Positions 36,005 to 45,082 of a DNA stretch of 64,000 nt are shown in pieces (the stretch's first letter is position 1; each line of letters begins with the position of its first letter). The notes below the pieces were generated by a model, which was given only the letters and a program-made list of their open reading frames with translations, searched no databases and was not told where the DNA came from. The position numbers and the translations under genes are program-made. The stretch is from Pedobacter rhizosphaerae (GTDB lineage: Bacteria; Bacteroidota; Bacteroidia; Sphingobacteriales; Sphingobacteriaceae), in the NCBI RefSeq assembly GCF_900111155.1, contig NZ_FOGG01000006.1, positions 1-64,000 of the forward strand, read 5' to 3'.

Positions 36005-36568
36005 CTAAATCTGATTCAAATTTTTAAATGCAGCAGCATAGCTACCTACCGGAAATGGGAAAACAGCAGCCTGCTTAAATACGCTTTGCATACTAAATCG
36101 TTCGAGGCTTCCCTCCCGGTACTGTTGAATTAATTTTTTCAATCCCCGGGCGGAGTAAATCCCACAAAAAGGTTCATAGAAAATCTCATTCTTGTAAATC
36201 CAATAATCGTAATCAGGATGATTGGCTGCTACTTTAAGGATGTTTTGCATGGCCTCTTCAGTCATCTCAATCATATCGCAGGCTAAAATAAGCCAGTTGG
36301 TTTCCGGAAAAGCCAGATGTGCAGAGAATATTCCCCGTAATGGGCCCGGTACCTCAACGGCATCAACAATAAATAAATCAGGATTAAAAAACTTGCTGTA
36401 AGCCTCCATCTGAGTTGCTTTAATACTCAAATGATAGTTTAAGCCCATACCCCTGAACAGGTTGGCCAGGAGTTTTACCCAGGGCTCCTCCTGTTTCAGC
36501 AACAGGCCCTTATCATTGCCCATCCGCTTACTCTCTCCACCACAAAGTATGAGTCCCGATATTTCCAT
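36005..36568 (-). CDS. mobA: Molybdenum cofactor guanylyltransferase (MobA)
   Basis: It attaches GMP to molybdopterin to make the bis-MGD cofactor needed by the nitrate reductase encoded upstream. The 187-residue protein starts MEISGLILCGGESKRMGNDKGLLL, the nucleotidyltransferase loop (LxxGGxSxRMGxDK). It has VPGPLRGIFSA and the metal-site region LILACDM, as in MobA. The start is the ATG at 36568, sharing its A with the TGA of the SelW-like gene; a GTG precedes it at 36571. It is the last gene of the nitrate operon on this strand. No terminator is obvious, but the repeat-rich region follows. Confidence 0.92.
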   Translation of the reverse strand: MEISGLILCGGESKRMGNDKGLLLKQEEPWVKLLANLFRGMGLNYHLSIKATQMEAYSKFFNPDLFIVDAVEVPGPLRGIFSAHLAFPETNWLILACDMIEMTEEAMQNILKVAANHPDYDYWIYKNEIFYEPFCGIYSARGLKKLIQQYREGSLERFSMQSVFKQAAVFPFPVGSYAAAFKNLNQI

Positions 36569-36846
36569 CACTTATGATCGGTATGACCTAAATCCATTTC
36601 CGGGCTCACGATATCACGAACCAGTTTTTTCAACTCTTTAATCTCCGGAAACCGTTGCATTTCCTTTCTGTCAAATACAGATTTCCCATTAATTGAAATA
36701 ATGAAGGTTCCTCCCGTCTCACTTGGCATAAGGGTAACCCCTTTAACTTCCTCCGAAAAAGTAGTCAATAACTCTTGCGCCATATATGCCGAACGCAACA
36801 ACCAACCACATTTCGGACAATATTCTATGGTTATTAGTGGTTTCAT
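36568..36846 (-). CDS. SelT/SelW/SelH (Rdx) family thioredoxin-like protein
   Basis: A 92-residue protein with the N-terminal redox motif CPKC (Cys9, Cys12; EYCPKCGWLLRSAYMAQELL) and SETGGTFIISINGKSVFDRKE, both characteristic of the Rdx/selenoprotein W family in its cysteine form. These proteins have a thioredoxin-like fold, with a redox role of unknown partner. Its stop overlaps the mobA start by one base. The position among nitrate reductase and molybdenum cofactor genes suggests a helper in electron delivery or cofactor maturation, which is inference. Confidence 0.85.
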   Translation of the reverse strand: MKPLITIEYCPKCGWLLRSAYMAQELLTTFSEEVKGVTLMPSETGGTFIISINGKSVFDRKEMQRFPEIKELKKLVRDIVSPEMDLGHTDHK

Positions 36847-36852
36847 TTTTTT

Positions 36853-36929
36853 AGTATCAGGTAATTAGTATCGAGTAGCAAGTAGTTAGTATCGAGTATT
36901 AAGTAGCAAGTATTAAATATCTAGTATCA
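36853..36929. repeat. Heptamer array, 11 units of AGTAnnn
   Basis: Eleven 7-base units run without a phase break (AGTATCA, GGTAATT, AGTATCG, AGTAGCA, AGTAGTT, AGTATCG, AGTATTA, AGTAGCA, AGTATTA, AATATCT, AGTATCA). A second small array, ACTAACG, ACTAAAT, ACTACAT, ACTTACA, is at 36970-36997. They fill the gap between the rubredoxin-domain gene and the SelW-like gene. Confidence 0.88.
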
Positions 36930-37031
36930 AGACCTTAAACCTTTAGCCTTAAAGACATCATATCTAATTACTAACGACTAAATACTACATACTTACACAA
37001 GCATCAACGCACTTGGAGCTTTTGCCTAGAC

Positions 37032-38528
37032 TCAAGCCAAGGTAGCTAAAGTTTGAAAATTAATGGTTAAAAAATCTCCTTTTCCTGCATCACAAACCGG
37101 GCAGGTATAAGTTGCTGGTAGCGCATCAAAAGGAACACCGGGCATAATCCCATTTTCCTGCTCGCCATATTGCTCGTCGTAAACCGTAAAGCATTTCTGA
37201 CATTGTTGCACCCAGTAAGTGGTAGTCGTTGCCGATTCTTGTGCAGATTCTTCTGCTTTTAGCTCCGTACCGATCAAGTTATTTAAGCCAAGCTGATCGT
37301 AATAAATATTGCTTAAATCAGAAAGGTGCTGATCTAAAACGGTTAACGCAAGTTTCCGTTTGTAAACGATATAATTTTTAGAGTTGGGGTTAAAGTCTGG
37401 GGTATACAGAATATCAAATCGATCTGTTGCCTTTTTAGCCGTTTTGGTATAATTGATTAGTCGCTTAATCACTACAGATCCAAACAATCCGCTTTTAGGC
37501 TGCGTTTTAATGGCAAAACAAAGTCCATGCGTTTTTAAATCCATGCTATCAAAACGCCTAACCAGATAACGCTTAATCACCAGGCCATCGGCTGAAAGAT
37601 CTTCTACCTGCCAGTTCAATTCATTTGAGGCATGGCGAACATTGATGTGATTTTTACCCAATACATAACTCCAGTATTTTTGATCATCGGCATCAATCCC
37701 CTTAATGAGCATAGATTTCCAGGGTGTGGTATAAATCTTACCTATCTTTGTTTTTAAACAAATGGCACAAACATCCTTCAAAAATGCCAGCGGAAATACC
37801 TCATCCCTTCTGTAAACGCCTAACCAAAACTTTTGTCCATATTTATTTAACCCTTCATAATAGGGAATGGTAAATTTTGGCAATTGCAATTCCTCAATAA
37901 CAGGCTGATGAAAAAACTGATAATTCTCCTGAACCCGCGCTCTTAAAAGACTTACACTGGCAGTTGTTTTACTGTAAAAAGTCTTTTCATCCTCCAAAAT
38001 AACCGTCTCAATAGCCTTGGCCATGGCCGGAATATCGGCAGAATAAACCAAGCTTCCCCAATGCTCACTTTCTGTCATTTTAGGAAAACGAATAAATAAG
38101 TACCAGTAATTGGCAGTGGGACTTGAAATAAAGTTAATGTTTCCTGTAAAAAAAGGCACTAAATTTTGAGTGCTGTCAATAATATTAACTTTCAGTGCGG
38201 GTTGATAGGCAAAAGCATCCAACACATCGGCATACACACCCTCTGTTAACCAATTAGATCTGTTAAACAATTCGTCGGTCACATAAGAACTTACAATATT
38301 GGGATGTTCATCAAAATTAACCTCAAAATTGATCCTAGCTTCCTGAAGCTCCTGCGTAAACTCTTCCAGTTTTGGGTCGGCAACGGTTAAATACAATTGC
38401 TGGCGCGTTCCTAGTTTAATGTCCTTCGCCTGTGCAGATTCTGCGGCCTTAACAATACTCAACAAATCTCCGGTAGATACAATTCCACCCGATAAATTAA
38501 TCTTTACAATATTTTTCTGCTTGTTCAT
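37032..38528 (-). CDS. Nitrite/sulfite reductase ferredoxin-like domain protein with C-terminal rubredoxin
   Basis: A 498-residue protein. The N-terminus (LSGGIVSTGDLLSIVKAAESAQAKDIKLGTRQQLYL) resembles the ferredoxin-like half-domain of siroheme reductases. The cysteine pairs that would hold siroheme and [4Fe-4S] are missing; only an isolated CAIC occurs around 254-257. The last 65 residues are a rubredoxin: Cys443-x2-Cys446 and Cys476-x2-Cys479 (CPVC). It may therefore carry electrons or regulate rather than reduce nitrite. Its start overlaps the nitrate reductase stop by four bases (ATGA), so it is probably a partner of that enzyme. Confidence 0.72.
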   Translation of the reverse strand: MNKQKNIVKINLSGGIVSTGDLLSIVKAAESAQAKDIKLGTRQQLYLTVADPKLEEFTQELQEARINFEVNFDEHPNIVSSYVTDELFNRSNWLTEGVYADVLDAFAYQPALKVNIIDSTQNLVPFFTGNINFISSPTANYWYLFIRFPKMTESEHWGSLVYSADIPAMAKAIETVILEDEKTFYSKTTASVSLLRARVQENYQFFHQPVIEELQLPKFTIPYYEGLNKYGQKFWLGVYRRDEVFPLAFLKDVCAICLKTKIGKIYTTPWKSMLIKGIDADDQKYWSYVLGKNHINVRHASNELNWQVEDLSADGLVIKRYLVRRFDSMDLKTHGLCFAIKTQPKSGLFGSVVIKRLINYTKTAKKATDRFDILYTPDFNPNSKNYIVYKRKLALTVLDQHLSDLSNIYYDQLGLNNLIGTELKAEESAQESATTTTYWVQQCQKCFTVYDEQYGEQENGIMPGVPFDALPATYTCPVCDAGKGDFLTINFQTLATLA

Positions 38529-41500
38529 CCTGCTACCTCCAATTCATTTATTTCTTGTGATAACAAACGCTGCACTTCCGGCTTGCAAGAACCGCAGCCA
38601 GTTCCGGCTCCTGTTAAACTGCAAATCTCTTTAAGGCTGCTACATCCCTTTGCAATCTCTTGTTTGATATTTCCCTCACCTACATTGTTGCAACTACATA
38701 CCAACTTACCTATTACGGGTACTGCAGCCTTTCCGCTTCTTAATAATTGAAGACGTTTTTCACTCAATTCTGTACGGTTGGCTATTAGCTCCTTAAATTC
38801 CAAAAATTCATTTTTATCGCCAATTAAAATGGCACCCACCAATCTATCGTTGTGAATAATACACTTTTTATAATATCGCTTGGCCTGATCTATAAAAACG
38901 ATCTCTTCATAATCAGTTGTATTTGGCCGCTCGGATAATCCCATGCTACACAAATCGAATCCATGTACCTTAATAATATTCATCAGTAAAGTACCTTGAT
39001 AGTAGCTGGCAATGTCTCCGTTAAGGTAATGCGCCAAAACATCAGCCTGTTGCTCTGCAGCAGCTGTAATACCAAATAAGCGGCCTTCAAATTCCGCAAT
39101 TTCTCCTATTGCGTAAATATCCGGATCGCTGGTTTGCAGCTTTTCATTAACAATAATGCCCGATTTAAAATCCAACTGACATTCTCTACCCAATTCAATA
39201 TTAGGCACTGTACCAATGGCGAAAACAATCGCATCACAATTTAGGGTTCTCCCACTTTTTAAACGCAATCCTGTTACCTTATCCTGCCCATTTACCAGTT
39301 GCACTTCGTCGTTGTAAAAAATATCGCAACCCTGGTCTATCATCTCATCATGCAACATCTGGCTTCCTAAAACATCCAGCTGTCTGTCTAAAAAACGAGA
39401 AGAGCGATGAATTACAGTTACCCTGGTATCCCCTTCGCAAAGCGATGCCGCCAGTTCGAGGCCCAGCAAGCCACCTCCAACAATGACCACATGCGCACCC
39501 GGAGATAAGAAAGTTTTAAAATTATCCGCATCCGGTCTGCTTCTCATGGTAAAGATCCCGGGAAGGGGATAAATATTTTTGGGAAATGCAGATCTGCTTC
39601 CTGTTGCCAGGATCAGTAAATCATATGGTGTAATCTTACCTTCGGTATCTGTTACTGTTTTATGCTCCCGATTGATATGGGTTACGGAAATCCCCTTCTT
39701 CATCTCAATCTGATAATCGGCTTCCTCTTCCTCATGCATTTTTACCAGCTGATTCCATTGTTGCGTACCCGATATATAATCCGGAAGCATTACACGATTG
39801 TAAAAAGGCAAATTCTCCTTGCTAAAAATGGTAATTTCGTCATTGCGATTAAGTTCACGATAAGATTTCACGAAACCACAAGCACCGGCACCGGCACCAA
39901 CAATCACAATCTTTTGTTTAGGCTTAATAAATTTCTGAACGCTTACTGCACAATATTTAAAATCGGGCTCCTTAGAAATCGGATCTAACAAACTATTAGT
40001 CAGATTATTTGCACGGTTCAAATCATTATTTAACAATTTACCCCAATGCATGGGCAAGAATACCACGCCAGGCTTTATACCATCACTCAATTTAGCTTTT
40101 AACCGTACATCTCCCCTCCTCGATCTAACTTCTACCACGTCATCCTCTTTAATGCCCAGTAAAAAAGCATCATCCGGATGGATTTCAAGCATCGCTTTAG
40201 GAATGTGCCTGTTTAATTTATTCACTTTCCCGGTTTTGCTCATGGTATGCCATTGATCTCTGATCCGGCCGGTAGTGAGTACGAAAGGAAAATCATCATC
40301 TGTGCCTTCACTGGTATTTTGGTCGGCAACAGGATGAAGAATAGCTTTTGAAGATGGGGTATAGAATTGTTTATCGGTAAATAACCTCTTGGTTTCTCCC
40401 GATCCCGCAACTTTTGGATAAGGCCATTGCACCGTTTTTTGAGTTTTTAAAACCTCGTAATCTACCCCAGAAACATCAATATTGGTTCCTGCGGTCAGGG
40501 CCGCATGTTCTTTATAAACTGCTTGATCATCTTTATAATCAAAACCCTGATACCCCATTTTTTGTGCAAAGCGACAAATAATTTCCCGATCGGGAAGCGC
40601 TTCACCCGGTGCATCAATTACTTTAGAAAGGTGGCTGATCCTTCTTTCAGAATTAGTCATGGTGCCCTCTTTCTCCAGCCAGGTAGCAGCCGGCAGAATA
40701 ACATCAGCATAAGCTAAAGTTTCGGGTTTGTTGCTGATGTCTTGAACCACCACATATTTGGCTTTTCTTAATGCTTTTTCGGCCTTTCTTACATCTGGTA
40801 AGCTCACCAAAGGATTGGTACACATAATCCAGATGGCCTTTAATTTCCCGCTTTCCAAAGCTTCGAACATTTCTGTAGCGGTAAGACCGGGTTGTGCCGA
40901 AATACTTCCACCTCCCCAAAATTTTTCAACCTCTGCCCGGTGTTCCGGATTATTCAATACGCGGTGGGCAGGTAAAAGGTTAGATAAACCACCTACCTCT
41001 CTACCCCCCATAGCATTGGGTTGTCCGGTTAATGAAAATGGCCCTGAGCCTGGTTTCCCAATATGTCCGGTAATCAGGTTAAGATTAATCAGACTTAAAT
41101 TTTTATTAACTCCAACTGCACTTTGGTTCAATCCCATGGTCCACATGGTTAAAAAACCCTTTGATGCGGCAATATATGCTGCAGCAAGTTCAATATCCTT
41201 AGCAGGTACACCACAAATCTCTGCCGCTTCTTGCACACTGCGTTCAAAAACAGATTGTTTGTAACGCTCGTATCCTTCGGTATGGTGCGCTACAAAAGCG
41301 TAATCAATGTTCCCCTGCTCAATCAGTATTCTTCCAATCGCATTGTTTAGCGTAATATCAGTTCCCGGGTTAAGTTGTAAATGTAAATCTGCAATACTAC
41401 AGGTATCCGTTTTACGGGGATCAATTACAATAATTTTCACATTCGGATTCGCCGATTTATGTGCCTCTACCCTTCTCCAGATAATGGGATGGCACCAGGC

Positions 41501-42037
41501 TGGATTGGCTCCCGTAACCATAAAACAATCGGCCAATTCGATATCGTCATAGCAAATGGGTACGCTATCTTCCCCAAGCGCCATTTTATAGCCCACTACC
41601 GCACTACTCATGCAGAGCCGGGAATTAGTATCGATATTGTTGCTCCCAATAAAGCCTTTCATTAGCTTATTAACTACATAATACTCTTCCGTTAAACACT
41701 GACCCGACATGTAAAATGCCACAGAATCAGGACCATATTTATCAATAAAAGTCTTAAATACAGCAGCTGTTCTTTCTAATGCGGTATCCCAGTTTACCCT
41801 TTGGAGGGGCATATTTTTGTTAAAACGCATTTGAGGATACAGTAACCGGTCTGAAGTATCATTAGCAGTATGATGCAAATTCATTCCCTTGCTACAAAGC
41901 ATTCCTTTATTCACAGGATGATCTGCATCACCTTCCAGGCTTACTACTCCTTTTTTATCTTTACTAACCAATATACCACATCCCGTACCGCAGTAGCAGC
42001 AGGTAGAGGAGTACGTTTCTTTTCTATTCGTAGACAT
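38525..42037 (-). CDS. Assimilatory nitrate reductase fused to FAD/NAD(P)H oxidoreductase and BFD-like [2Fe-2S] domain
   Basis: A 1170-residue cytoplasmic enzyme that would reduce nitrate to nitrite using its own NAD(P)H-reducing module. Residues 1 to about 700 are the molybdopterin (bis-MGD) oxidoreductase: N-terminal [4Fe-4S] ligands Cys13, Cys16, Cys20 and Cys48, NTNSRLCMSS-like NIDTNSRLCMSSAV, and a C-terminal molydopterin-binding domain (LTTGRIRDQWHTMSKTGK). From about 708, KIVIVGAGAGA opens a NirB-like FAD/NAD domain with a second Rossmann motif (VVIVGGGLLGLELA). The last 60 residues bind [2Fe-2S] (Cys1114, Cys1116, Cys1148, Cys1151). NasC-type enzymes usually use a separate reductase subunit; here all are one chain. 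Confidence 0.92.
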   Translation of the reverse strand: MSTNRKETYSSTCCYCGTGCGILVSKDKKGVVSLEGDADHPVNKGMLCSKGMNLHHTANDTSDRLLYPQMRFNKNMPLQRVNWDTALERTAAVFKTFIDKYGPDSVAFYMSGQCLTEEYYVVNKLMKGFIGSNNIDTNSRLCMSSAVVGYKMALGEDSVPICYDDIELADCFMVTGANPAWCHPIIWRRVEAHKSANPNVKIIVIDPRKTDTCSIADLHLQLNPGTDITLNNAIGRILIEQGNIDYAFVAHHTEGYERYKQSVFERSVQEAAEICGVPAKDIELAAAYIAASKGFLTMWTMGLNQSAVGVNKNLSLINLNLITGHIGKPGSGPFSLTGQPNAMGGREVGGLSNLLPAHRVLNNPEHRAEVEKFWGGGSISAQPGLTATEMFEALESGKLKAIWIMCTNPLVSLPDVRKAEKALRKAKYVVVQDISNKPETLAYADVILPAATWLEKEGTMTNSERRISHLSKVIDAPGEALPDREIICRFAQKMGYQGFDYKDDQAVYKEHAALTAGTNIDVSGVDYEVLKTQKTVQWPYPKVAGSGETKRLFTDKQFYTPSSKAILHPVADQNTSEGTDDDFPFVLTTGRIRDQWHTMSKTGKVNKLNRHIPKAMLEIHPDDAFLLGIKEDDVVEVRSRRGDVRLKAKLSDGIKPGVVFLPMHWGKLLNNDLNRANNLTNSLLDPISKEPDFKYCAVSVQKFIKPKQKIVIVGAGAGACGFVKSYRELNRNDEITIFSKENLPFYNRVMLPDYISGTQQWNQLVKMHEEEEADYQIEMKKGISVTHINREHKTVTDTEGKITPYDLLILATGSRSAFPKNIYPLPGIFTMRSRPDADNFKTFLSPGAHVVIVGGGLLGLELAASLCEGDTRVTVIHRSSRFLDRQLDVLGSQMLHDEMIDQGCDIFYNDEVQLVNGQDKVTGLRLKSGRTLNCDAIVFAIGTVPNIELGRECQLDFKSGIIVNEKLQTSDPDIYAIGEIAEFEGRLFGITAAAEQQADVLAHYLNGDIASYYQGTLLMNIIKVHGFDLCSMGLSERPNTTDYEEIVFIDQAKRYYKKCIIHNDRLVGAILIGDKNEFLEFKELIANRTELSEKRLQLLRSGKAAVPVIGKLVCSCNNVGEGNIKQEIAKGCSSLKEICSLTGAGTGCGSCKPEVQRLLSQEINELEVAG

Positions 42038-42080
42038 GAGTTAGGCTTGGGGAAAATTGATTAGCGATTTGATCTTTTGA

Positions 42081-43391
42081 TTAAGATTGAGCCACAAGAG
42101 GGGTATCTAACACCTCTTCATCCTCGGTAGAACCCTTCGTTGTAAAACGGGTGATTAATACCAGTGCAGCAACGGCAATTACTACATACCCGATATATTG
42201 GAAAGCTTCAACATAAGTAATCGATTCAGATTTGAATAAAAATCCAAAAAGCATACCGCCAACATTACCGCCAGCACCTACAATTCCACTCACCATACCC
42301 GCATTTTTTTCATTAATAAATGGTGTAATGGCATAAGTAGTTCCATTGGCCATTTTCAAGAATAATGCAAAACCCAACATCGAAACAATGGCCATCGTTA
42401 ATGAACCTGAATAAGCGAAAAGGATAATCCCAATACCTTCGAAAATCAGCAAGCCTGCCAATAGCAAGCCTTTTCCCCTCATGCCATATTTCTGACTCAC
42501 CTTATCGGCCGCAATTCCGCCTAATGCCCTGGCAAAAAGATTCATGAACCCGAAGATCCCGGCTAAAAACCCGGCAGAAGATTGAGAAAGGCTGAATGTA
42601 TCTGTAAAGTGCAGTGCTGCAATACCATCGAAAGTAATTTCCATACCAAAGCAAACTGCATAAGCCAGGGCTAGCGACCATATTCTCCAGTCGGCCAAAA
42701 GGCTCCAGTCTGTTTTAGAAGAAGTTTTCTTCGCCCTGTCTATTTCATCGAAGTTACCTGCAGGCGTATCTTTAGTATATCGAAAATATAACCAGGCCAT
42801 TACCAGTAATAATACCCCTGGAAATACCATCGCATAGCGCCAGGCTTGTGCGTTAGTATAGCCAAAACCTACAATTACAGAGAAGATTACCGGCATCAGC
42901 ATATTGGTAATTCCACCACCTAAATTTCCCCATCCTCCGGCAACTGCATTAGCTGTTCCCTTTATTTTAGGGCCGAACATCATAGAAGTATGAAATTGGG
43001 TAATCACAAATGAGGCACCAATTACACCTATTGCTAACCTGAACAATAAAAAAGTTGTGTAAGATTCTGCCAAACCAACTAACATTACCGGTACAGCCCC
43101 TACCAGCAATAATCCGGTGTAAGTTTTTCTGGGCCCAAAAGTATCGCACAGCTTTCCAATAATTAACCTGGCAAAAATGGTTGCCGAAACGGCTGCAATA
43201 ATTGTATTTCCAACTTGCGATTTGCTTAACCCTAAATCAGCACGGATACTGGGCATGAGTGGGGCCAAGCCAAACCAGCCAAAGAAACACACAAAAAAGG
43301 TAAGCCAGGTAATGTGGAAGGTACGCATTTGGGTACCCTTAAAAGAGAATACGTTTAGTTTTTCAAGTGGTTCTAGTTTGTTTGAGGTCAT
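42081..43391 (-). CDS. narK: Nitrate/nitrite transporter, NarK-type MFS
   Basis: A 436-residue major facilitator protein with 12 predicted hydrophobic segments. NarK-family signatures are present: FFGWFGLAPLMPSIRADLGLSKSQ in the first helix region, RLAIGVIGASFVITQFHTSMMF, and the nitrate signature GGWGNLGGGITNMLMP, repeated in the second half as GIVGAGGNVGGMLFG. It moves nitrate in and/or nitrite across the inner membrane. It lies between moeA and the nitrate reductase gene in the same direction, so it probably feeds that enzyme. Confidence 0.95.
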   Translation of the reverse strand: MTSNKLEPLEKLNVFSFKGTQMRTFHITWLTFFVCFFGWFGLAPLMPSIRADLGLSKSQVGNTIIAAVSATIFARLIIGKLCDTFGPRKTYTGLLLVGAVPVMLVGLAESYTTFLLFRLAIGVIGASFVITQFHTSMMFGPKIKGTANAVAGGWGNLGGGITNMLMPVIFSVIVGFGYTNAQAWRYAMVFPGVLLLVMAWLYFRYTKDTPAGNFDEIDRAKKTSSKTDWSLLADWRIWSLALAYAVCFGMEITFDGIAALHFTDTFSLSQSSAGFLAGIFGFMNLFARALGGIAADKVSQKYGMRGKGLLLAGLLIFEGIGIILFAYSGSLTMAIVSMLGFALFLKMANGTTYAITPFINEKNAGMVSGIVGAGGNVGGMLFGFLFKSESITYVEAFQYIGYVVIAVAALVLITRFTTKGSTEDEEVLDTPLVAQS

Positions 43392-43416
43392 AACGAAATA
43401 AATTTAATTGGTACAA

Positions 43417-44604
43417 TCAGTTAATTGGTAAGTAATAAATCTCTTCTCCCTTTGCAATCTCCATCTGATTGGCAGCTTGTATGGCCAATGCATTTGAAAA
43501 TGTTCCTAATCTTATATCTCCAGAGCCATTGAGGGCTGTAAGTTCCAGTGTTGGCTGTGGTCCTTTTATCGACACTGGAAAAAACTCGTCAAAGCCTGTT
43601 CTTTTTTTTCTGTTAAAATCTGCTGGTAGTTTGAATACGGGGCTGGGCGCCAGGCTTAAGCAGGTTCTTAGGTAGGTATCTACAAAAATTTTGAAGGTTA
43701 CCAAACAGGAAAATGGATTTCCCGGTAAGGCAAAAACCATAGCCCCACCATTAATTTTACCACACAGAATAGGTTTTCCTGGTTTAATGGCTACTTGATG
43801 AAACAAAATCTCCACTCCTAAATCCTTTAAAATTTCGGGCACATAATCGGCATCACCCGCAGAAACCCCTCCTGTTAAAATCAGGATATCCTGATGCAGG
43901 TTTTGAGCAATAGCCTTTTTAAGCTCCGCTTGATCGTCTAACACATGCGCTGCTGTGGATACTTCGATATCATATTCAGCTAACAAGGCTTTTAAAACAG
44001 ATAAATTACTATTGTAGATCTGAAAGGCATCAACATGTTCTCCAACTGCCTTTATTTCATCTCCCGTGGTGATGATGGCTACCTCGGGTTGTTTATGCAC
44101 CGAAACTTCAGCTTGCCCCAAAGAAGTCAGAAAGCCAATTGCCGAGGCATTAATTTGATAACTGGCCGGGATTCCAAGGGCACCTTTTTTCAAATCCTGA
44201 CCTTTAACTGCAATGTTTTGCCACTCAAATCCCTTTTCAGTATTTAAAATAACCTGATTATTAATTTCAGTGGTATCTTCTCTCCTGAAAACAGTATTGG
44301 CCGATGCCGGAACAGCTGCTCCAGTCATTATTTTATAACATTGACCAGCCAAAAGTGCTTTTTTCTCCCTTTCACCAGCAAAAATCGTTTCCTCGAGTTC
44401 AAAAGTCCTGATACCTTGTTCAAAATCTACAAAGCGGATAGCATAACCATCTACTGCTGCCCTGTTAAAAGGAGGCAAATCCCTGGGCGCAAATACGCCA
44501 TGCGCCAAAACCCTTCCTAAACTCGCTTCCAGCCTTACTTTTTCTATCCCAAAGGATTTGGCTTGAGCCATAATCACCTCTTGTGCCTGCCTGTAACTCA
44601 GCAT
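43417..44604 (-). CDS. moeA: Molybdopterin molybdotransferase (MoeA)
   Basis: It inserts molybdate into adenylylated molybdopterin. The 395-residue protein contains the MoeA landmarks in order: LPPFNRAAVDGYAIRF near 42-57, MTGAAVP, TTGDEI, LTGGVSAGDADYVPEIL, KPGKPILCG and ALPGNPFSCLVTF, followed by a C-terminal beta domain. Its start overlaps the MoaC-like gene by seven bases. With MobA downstream it supplies the cofactor for nitrate reductase. The length is typical. Confidence 0.96.
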   Translation of the reverse strand: MLSYRQAQEVIMAQAKSFGIEKVRLEASLGRVLAHGVFAPRDLPPFNRAAVDGYAIRFVDFEQGIRTFELEETIFAGEREKKALLAGQCYKIMTGAAVPASANTVFRREDTTEINNQVILNTEKGFEWQNIAVKGQDLKKGALGIPASYQINASAIGFLTSLGQAEVSVHKQPEVAIITTGDEIKAVGEHVDAFQIYNSNLSVLKALLAEYDIEVSTAAHVLDDQAELKKAIAQNLHQDILILTGGVSAGDADYVPEILKDLGVEILFHQVAIKPGKPILCGKINGGAMVFALPGNPFSCLVTFKIFVDTYLRTCLSLAPSPVFKLPADFNRKKRTGFDEFFPVSIKGPQPTLELTALNGSGDIRLGTFSNALAIQAANQMEIAKGEEIYYLPIN

Positions 44605-45032
44605 ATCAATATCCCCCTCCCCTTATCTTTTTTCTGGTAAAAACTGTTAGCTGGTAAAACAGCATACAGACATTCTGCTACGCCATCTGAACTCCCAATC
44701 AAAGCTACCATCAGCTTTTTAACGATTGATTTCCCCTCAGCCCAGATACTAATTCCAGTTTCACCTTTAAGGTTTTCTGGAACAGTATCATCAGCAGCAC
44801 TAAAAAAACCGAATTGCACCTCCATACTATCAATACAAACCAGGTGGCAATGCGGCAAAAGCTGAGGCGTTGCTTTTGTACCCGGAAATGCTGCCGCTCT
44901 AGCCACATCAAAGAAATTTCTTTTCGGCAAAAGATTGTTCTCGATCTTGTCTGTTGTTTCGGCAACACGAAGCACATAAGCAGCCGCCTGGGCTGTTAGA
45001 AGGGAAAAGGCTTTAAAACTAATATCTCTCAT
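44598..45032 (-). CDS. MoaC-like protein (cyclic pyranopterin monophosphate synthase family), divergent
   Basis: A 144-residue protein whose segment ARAAAFPGTKATPQLLPHCHLVCIDSMEVQF (about 44-74) closely follows the MoaC core (AxxAGIxAAKxTSxLIPLCHPLxLTxVxVxF). MoaC converts the GTP-derived MoaA product to cyclic pyranopterin monophosphate, the first molybdopterin intermediate. The C-terminus differs from usual MoaC: the YDMxKA segment becomes GVAECLYAV and the lysine-rich end is KKDKGRGIL, so activity is uncertain. It lies 50 bases after cobA2 and overlaps moeA by seven bases. It could be a reduced MoaC, a MoaC with altered chemistry, or a partner protein. Confidence 0.55.
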   Translation of the reverse strand: MRDISFKAFSLLTAQAAAYVLRVAETTDKIENNLLPKRNFFDVARAAAFPGTKATPQLLPHCHLVCIDSMEVQFGFFSAADDTVPENLKGETGISIWAEGKSIVKKLMVALIGSSDGVAECLYAVLPANSFYQKKDKGRGILIC

Positions 45033-45082
45033 GTTAGCTATAACTTTGGCCGATATATTCTTAACCGAGTTGTTTTGTATAA

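Noticed and set aside
40758..41264. Plus-strand frame of 168 codons opposite the nitrate reductase
   Set aside because: It is antisense to conserved molybdopterin-domain coding sequence; its length follows from the codon composition of the real gene.
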